A DNA stretch of 64,000 nucleotides, from contig BDDC01000174.1 of the NCBI GenBank assembly GCA_001662425.1, forward strand, positions 714 to 64,713. The letters run 5' to 3'. This document shows, piece by piece, positions 58,309-64,000 of this stretch. The notes beneath the pieces were generated by a model that worked only from the letters and a program-made list of their open reading frames with translations, was not told the origin of the DNA and did not search any database. The stretch comes from Chlamydomonas sphaeroides. Its lineage: Eukaryota; Chlorophyta; Chlorophyceae; Chlamydomonadales; Chlamydomonadaceae. Position 1 is the stretch's first letter; each line of letters starts with the position of its first letter. The position numbers and the translations under genes are program-made.

Positions 58309-59381
58309 TGCGTCCTTACCGCTTAAGGGGCTGACGCTAGGAGGGTACCTGCGAGTGAAGGTGGTCTTTTTGCCGTAGGAGAGGGATAGCCCGGGACCGC
58401 CAAGAAGCTGTGACGCGAGATTACTTGCGACAAGCGGCGACCGAGCCTAAGACGCGGCCCATCGGCCGCCGTACGACACGTACCCAACATACCGTCCCCC
58501 GCCCAACGGCGGGACATACGCTCACGGCCGAACGCAGGAAACCTTGGTTTCCGTCGCTGCGTGCGGAAACCTCCTGTAACCACGAGGGCCCGTTAATGGA
58601 CAGGCCGCAGCGCGAAGGGTCGACATGCTAAGCTCGCTCCGCTCGAGCGTGCTGGGTCCGACAGCGCTCTGACCGACAAGCAAGCGTGTGTTGGTACCGG
58701 TGGGTGCTAGTTGGCTTAGCTGGGATGCGTACATGCCGCTCGGCGTTGCGCTGCCCTCATGTTGACTTAGCCAGGAAGCTCCTGCTGAGAAGGCAATCAC
58801 GCAGCAGGCTTCGAGCCAGATCGCTTCTCATGACGATCTACGGTAGGTTGTAACCCTGCGACTTCCAGCGGTGGTGAGGATGCCCCCACGGGATGCCCCC
58901 GCCCCCCGCCACCCCCGCCAGACCCCGCCGTGCCAACAAACGGCGTCGGTACGGAGGGATGCTTCATGGCTGAGACAAGAACGTGCATCCAGGCCTAGAG
59001 GACCCTGGTGACGGTGGATGTCAGCGGGGGCCGGTTGGTGGCGCGGGGCCAGACCTGACACGCGACGGACACTGCATTCCGCTGAGTTTTGATGGCGCGC
59101 TGGTTGCTTTTGCAACCTCCGCCTACATGACCTCGCCTGTGTGCCGGCGCGAGGCACCTCCCCCCGGTGCAGCTTGTGTACCTTTATGCAGCCGTACAGT
59201 TGAGAAGTGTCCAACCACGATGCACCCACTCATATAACACGTTTAGTGGTGTCCACAACAGCCATCACTTCACAGCTCGGCCGGGCTTTTTCGCTGGGGG
59301 CACACTTCGAAACGATCGGGCTGTTGTTACAGTCGGGCGCAACTTGCCGCCAACGCGCTCACGCGTGCTGCTTAAAGGACA
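58309..59381. other. Intergenic between divergent gene Y and methyltransferase
   Basis: About 1.07 kb, expected to hold both promoters. A short inverted repeat of GGAAACC/GGTTTCC type lies near 58529-58575. No exon was supported. Confidence 0.4.
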
Positions 59382-62300
59382 ATGAGACGTAAAGGTGATG
59401 AAGGCGGAACGGACTGGGCCAAATACGTGGTCGTCTTCTCGCTGCTGGCGTGTGTGGGCTTGCTAGGCGCGCTAGTCAAACAGAACCAGTTGGTACTGCA
59501 GCAGCGGACTGCTTCGCCGATATCGCTGGGATCAGGTGTGTCAGGTCGCCATGTTGTCCCGCACATGAACAAGCCAGATTGTCGCAAGCTTCCAGCTCAG
59601 AGCCGGCGCATGATGTCATGTAGGGAGCTCGGCTGCAGATGTCAAGGCTGCAGCAGTGGCAACCGTTCAGGGGGTGCAAGCCAAGCCCGGGGCGGGTGGG
59701 CAATTTTTCTTCGTGCCACCCACGGTGCGCGACGGCATCCCGCTGCTGCTCCAAGAACGCGGCTTCAAGACCGGCATCGAGCTTGGTGTCCAGCTCGGCC
59801 TCTTCTCGAAACATACGTACGGCTGAGTGGCTGCGGGCGCACTGCACGTTCTAATCAACGAGTCACCCTGCTATTTACTCCTCCCGCAGCCTAACCTTCT
59901 GGCCCGCTTGCGAGCGCTATTACCTTGTAGACGCCTGGCAGCACCAGCCAAATTACTTGGGTGAGTGCTGGTGAAAGCTCCCAACCCGCGCGCGGGCCGC
60001 TTCCGGGAACTTTCGGGCCTAGTACGCGCTGCTGGTCCCACCACGTTTCCGTGCCTGCCCGGACAGCCCATGCCATCCCTTCCTCTCCTCTCAACCTTCC
60101 TTTGCCTATGCCACCCTGTGTAGACAATGCCAACGCGCCCCAGGTGCGCCAGATCTGGGCGGCGGGCGACACATGCCTCGCACAGCGCGGCAGACCTTGA
60201 CCCGCCGGAACCTTGGCTGGGAGTCCCGGCCGCGGCCCCACAGCTTATCGTGCCGCTGGCGGTGCCTCGTCCGCCAGCGGCACGCGTGGGGCGTGGGAAG
60301 GGGGCCAAGCGGGCTGCGGCAGCGTAGCGCAGCGGGGCCCTCTCCCGGCAGTCCGTGTGTGTAACAGTTGTGCACGCCCAGACGGCCGGCACACATGCCG
60401 CATCGTCGCACTATGGCACGGGGGCACCGGCTGCGTCCCCTGCGGGCTGTTGCGCGGCATTGTCCCGCGTACCGCCAGAGGCGCACGCAGGGTCCGTCTG
60501 CGCCAGCGTAGGCGTGTGCAAGCTCCACTGCTCCACGGCCTGGCCCGCGTGCGTGCAACATGACCAAGCGCGCCCCCTTCTTGCCCCGCTTGACGTCCGC
60601 AGAACGAGCAGGACAAGTTTTACAAGTGAGGACCTGCGGGGGTGGGCATTGTGCGCTGCGGAAGGAGCGCGCCAGGCGCGTGTGCTGCCCGCACTCGGAA
60701 GTGGCGCCACTCTGCCTCCCTCCACAGCCGGTTCCTGCGCACTGGGTTGTGGGCTTGAACCAGTGCGCACACTCTGCCTGAACTGCTTCTCTCTCCTCCT
60801 TTCGCTCCGCAGTCAGGCGCAGGCCAACCTGGCGGACTTCAAGGCCAGGGTCGTCTTCCTGCGCAACTTCACAAGCGAGGCCGTCAAGTACATCCCCGGC
60901 CTCGTTGACTACGTGTGAGCGCACAGATGTGCCTGGGTGCTCTGCGCACGTGCCCGTTGCCGGTGTACGCACGTGGAAATTCTACCCGCGTACTTCCTCG
61001 CTGCATGCACGAGTTGTGGGCCCACACTGCACAGTCGATAGCACATAAGTCGGGTCGACCCACATCGACCCACATTGGACCGGAACGTCGTCGCTGTATC
61101 TTGATCGCTGCGCCGTGCCTGCTCGCCGCCCCCTTCATGGCCACCAAGTCCTGTGCCATGCCCTTGCCGCCCACTCCATGGGCTGGCTGGCCTACCTCGG
61201 GACCTTTCAATGTCCGCGCCTCCCCTCGCATAATCTTTTCCTTCCCCCTTCCTCACAGCTACGTCGACGCGCGGCATGACTACTGCGGCGTCAAAGAGGA
61301 CCTGGAGCTGTACTGGCCCAAGGTAAACATGAATCGACAGCCGGGGCCTGCCATGTCTTGCCGGGGTCACATGGCCCCACCACGGAGCTGCATCTCCGGC
61401 TGCACGGATACCACGCAACACTGTGGCTGCGCCCTGCGGCCTGCTCCAGTCCCCCCGACTGGCATGTTGCACCTGAACACCCGGCCCTGCCCGCCGTGTG
61501 CACAGATCCGCAGCGGCGGCATTATGGCCGGTCACGACTACCTGGACGCCGGCCAGGTGGGGACGGGGGTGCGGCGGCAGGGTTGAATGATCTTGAGGGG
61601 GTGCAAGAGGGGATGTTGCCTTGTGACTGAAGGGGGCTTGCCCAACTGCCTAGCAAATGCTGTGCCTGCCAGGCCCCCGTCCTCGGCTCGAGGCAACTCT
61701 GCCCCTCACCGCGTGTGCCCGCCTCGACCGCCACCGCTGCAGGTCAAGGCGATCAGCGGCCAGGCGTGGGAGAAGGTGCGCATTGTGTGTCGGCACGGCC
61801 CGCGCGCAACTCGTGGCCGTGAATGGTCAGGAGCGAACCGGGGCGGCGCCCGGCCTGTGGCTTGTGTGCCACATGGCAACGTCGGGCACGACAGGGAGAT
61901 GAGGATGGGCCGCGGGATGAGCCTAGCTAGCCCACCTCATAGCTGCGGAGAGGTCGTGGCGGCTGGCTTGAGTTGGGGCCATGGTGGCGGCCGGCTAATA
62001 GGGACAACGGCCCGAGTCTATGGCAGCCGGGCGGCCTAGCAACCTCGCACGTCGCCGCCCGCGCGGCAGAAGCTCGTCAGCACTGTACGCAGCCTAGTCG
62101 GCATCCCAACACGGCATAACCGCTCACCCTCATGCTAGCAGAACCTCACATCCTAACACAACTTCACAACCCGCAGTGCATGGATGGCACCATCCACATG
62201 GGTGCCGTTAAGGGCGCTGTGGACGAGTTCTTCAAGGCCAAGGGCCTGCCCGTCTTTGTGACCTACCAGGTGGGGCCAGGCCCCCCAGCCTCACCCTGCC

Positions 62301-62638
62301 CGGACCCTTGCTTGGCCAGGGCTCGTAGCACGCTTCACCTGACGCTTAGTGTAGTGCTGCAAGACGTTCATACCGTAGAGATCGCATCGGAACGTACACC
62401 GCGGCATGTGGCAGACACCATAGCAAAACCGTGCCCTCTCGTGGGGTGGCTGCCGTCGCTGTCCTGCCTGCCCGCCAGGCGCAACCCGGGGCGCAGTAGC
62501 GCCCGCCCGTACGCGCCGCGTGCCGCGCGGTGCCGGCCCCAGGTCCCCTCCATAACCCCGTTTTGTGCTGGTGCCCCACCTCCACCTCTTCCCCCGCAGG
62601 ACCCGCCGTGGAGCTCCTGGATCGTGTTCAAGCCGTGA
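59382..62638 (+). CDS. Membrane-anchored class I SAM methyltransferase (Methyltransf_24 type)
   Basis: Eleven exons (59382-59535, 59639-59816, 59890-59960, 60124-60143, 60603-60625, 60813-60914, 61259-61322, 61506-61556, 61743-61775, 62177-62269, 62600-62638) sum to exactly 276 codons, 275 residues. The basic start MRRKGDEGGTDWAK is followed by one membrane helix (YVVVFSLLACVGLLGALV), so the protein is type II with the enzyme on the lumenal side. Motif I is TGIELGVQLGLFS (ExGxxxGxxS, SAM binding); RYYLVDAW and VYVDARHDYCGVKEDLELYW follow. SGGIMAGHDYLDAG completes the Methyltransf_24 pattern. The end WSSWIVFKP is compact. The acceptor molecule is unknown; glycan or small-molecule methylation is a guess. 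Two exons are only 20 and 23 bases. A paralogue begins 1.2 kb downstream. Confidence 0.82.
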
Positions 62639-63803
62639 TCCGCCGCGGTGTGAGATCAGGCCGCCGCGTGGGCGTGACACGAGAGGTGCGCATGCGCCAG
62701 GGCCTGCCGTCCAGCAGTTATCGTGGCTTGCCAGGGGAGGCATCATGTGCCCGTTTGCGGTGGCCCTTCCAGAGCGCGCGATAGCCTGCAACCGATGCTC
62801 CTCCACTCACGCATCAGCCGCCTGTTTGTGCGCCGCCATAAACCTTCCGCTACCTTCCGCTTCCGCTTCCGCCTCCGCGCAGGACCTGCGCGGCAACTCA
62901 TGGATAGAACGCAATGAAGCCGTGATCCAGTCTGGATGCTTCCGTGATAGCGACGCAGCTCTGTGGGTCTTCAGAGAGCTGCCGCGAGCCAGCAAGCGGC
63001 TGTGCGCAGCGTGCTGTGCTGGGTCATGCCGAGTAATGCAGCGCGATGCTGCACGGTGTGGGGCGGGCATATGTGTCTCATGCTGCGGGAGGTGGGGGCG
63101 CGGCGCCGTGCCATGGCGTAGCGCGCTACCCGGGCTGCAGGCGATGTGCCGCAAGCGGTTCGTGGCCCAGGAAGGCTCTCGGTGGCTGTGTGGGCGGCGC
63201 TGTTGTGATAGTGGTGCTGATCAACATGATGTGGCCAAGAGCCTGTGACCTGCGCAATGGGGTTAGCCACTTCCGCGGTTGCGTGAAGCCGCCCCACTGG
63301 AGTCCGCGTTGCTGTCGCGGCCTTGCATTTCAGCTGCAGCCTACGCTTGTCAGGGGTGGCCCACTTCGTCACCTCATGCGCCAGAGGCCATGCCAGCGCA
63401 CATGCTTCTGAAAGGATGGACAAAGGATGCAGGTTGTCGTGCGACTCTGCCTCACGGCGGGCGGCAGGCGGCATCAGCTGGGCGACTTGAGCTAACGTGG
63501 TCACCGCACCCCAAATGCGCCCTTCTTAACTCGCGGGCGCCGCGCGGGTTTCGTAGCGCGTTGAATCGCCGTGGGCGGCCGTGCGACTGGCACCCTTGCA
63601 GAGCTGACAGATGAGCCGTACACAACGGTGTGCGGTTGTGGCTGGGTTTTCCGCTTACCACCACCAGCTTAATTGTAACTTCGGAAGACGCAGCATACTG
63701 TCCCACACCGCAGCTGACACGCCAAAACGGGGCCGTCGCTGGCCGGCAACGGGCAGGCTTCGGGCATCTTGCCTTATTATTGTTTGATCTGCCACGCCAA
63801 AAG
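62639..63803. other. Spacer between the two tandem methyltransferase genes
   Basis: About 1.16 kb with no supported exon. It holds the 3' UTR of the first copy and the promoter of the second. Confidence 0.45.
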
Positions 63804-64000
63804 ATGAAGCGCAAAGGCGATGAAGCGCGAGGCGTGGCCTGGGGCAAGATGGCACTCCTCGGAGTTCAGCTCGCTTCTTGCTTCTTCCTGTTCAAGCTTG
63901 TGCAGAACACCCATAACATATCACAGAAGCTGGCAGCTTCGCCTGTGTCGTTAGGTAGGTGTGGCGCGAAACTGTTGCTTGCCGCCAAGTGCACTGTTCG
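63804..64000 (+). CDS. First exon of a second methyltransferase gene (partial)
   Basis: Exon 63804-63954 begins MKRKGDEARGVAWGKMALLG and reaches AASPVSLG before a GTAGGT donor. It matches exon 1 of the gene at 59382: MRRKGDE start, one membrane helix (MALLGVQLASCFFLFKLV), ASPISLG end, and the same intron phase (one base left over). The rest lies beyond the window. A type II membrane methyltransferase is inferred from this similarity only. Confidence 0.65.
   Translation, partial: MKRKGDEARGVAWGKMALLGVQLASCFFLFKLVQNTHNISQKLAASPVSLGRCGAKLLLAAKCTV

Noticed and set aside
1..64000. tRNA and rRNA genes
   Set aside because: A reading by eye for T-loop-like GTTCGA signals with matching acceptor stems found none convincing. 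A covariance-model search would be needed to exclude them.

Overview
The window reads as nuclear DNA of a GC-rich, intron-dense green alga. I infer a core chlorophyte, chlamydomonad- or selenastracean-like, but cannot name a genus. Genes carry many small introns with GTGCG/GTGAG donors, proteins are full of Ala/Gly/Pro runs, a transaldolase has a plastid-type leader, and nothing prokaryotic is visible (no Shine-Dalgarno sites, no operons).

Gene structures were built by hand from splice sites, reading-frame continuity and family motifs. Eight genes gave complete phase-consistent models with recognised products. Left to right: the start of a minus-strand gene (<1-273); PDS5 cohesin regulator (+, 24 exons, 345-11133); an ADCK2-like ABC1 atypical kinase (+, 15 exons, 11947-17766); a D-cysteine desulfhydrase/ACC-deaminase-family PLP enzyme (+, 18549-21178); a small membrane protein (-, 23492-23890); a BACK-domain fragment followed by an intact BTB-BACK protein (+, 24770-26794); a decayed Ty3/Gypsy integrase (27150-27999); VPS29 of retromer (+, 28634-31149); transaldolase (-, 32486-35190).

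From 35.2 to 40.3 kb lies a gene-poor stretch with hairpins, a 10-N assembly gap and one doubtful gene. It is followed by a single-exon, probably mitochondrial protein (-, 40356-41069), a TMTC-type protein O-mannosyltransferase with TPR repeats (-, 15 exons, 41329-48785) and, divergently, the pre-rRNA endonuclease NOB1 (+, 49181-52627). The 53.5-58.3 kb stretch holds three unrecognised minus-strand genes, two of which may be related. The right end (59.4-64 kb) holds a head-to-tail pair of membrane-anchored Methyltransf_24-type genes, the second cut by the window edge.

The genes do housekeeping work (sister-chromatid cohesion, ribosome maturation, endosomal sorting, pentose phosphate metabolism, glycosylation) and do not form one pathway. 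I saw no CRISPR array, no obvious tRNA or rRNA gene and no clear new multi-gene system. The points most worth following are an intron that looks born from a short duplication, the tandem methyltransferases, intronic minisatellites whose units are multiples of three, the large insert in NOB1 and the duplicated acidic tail of PDS5.
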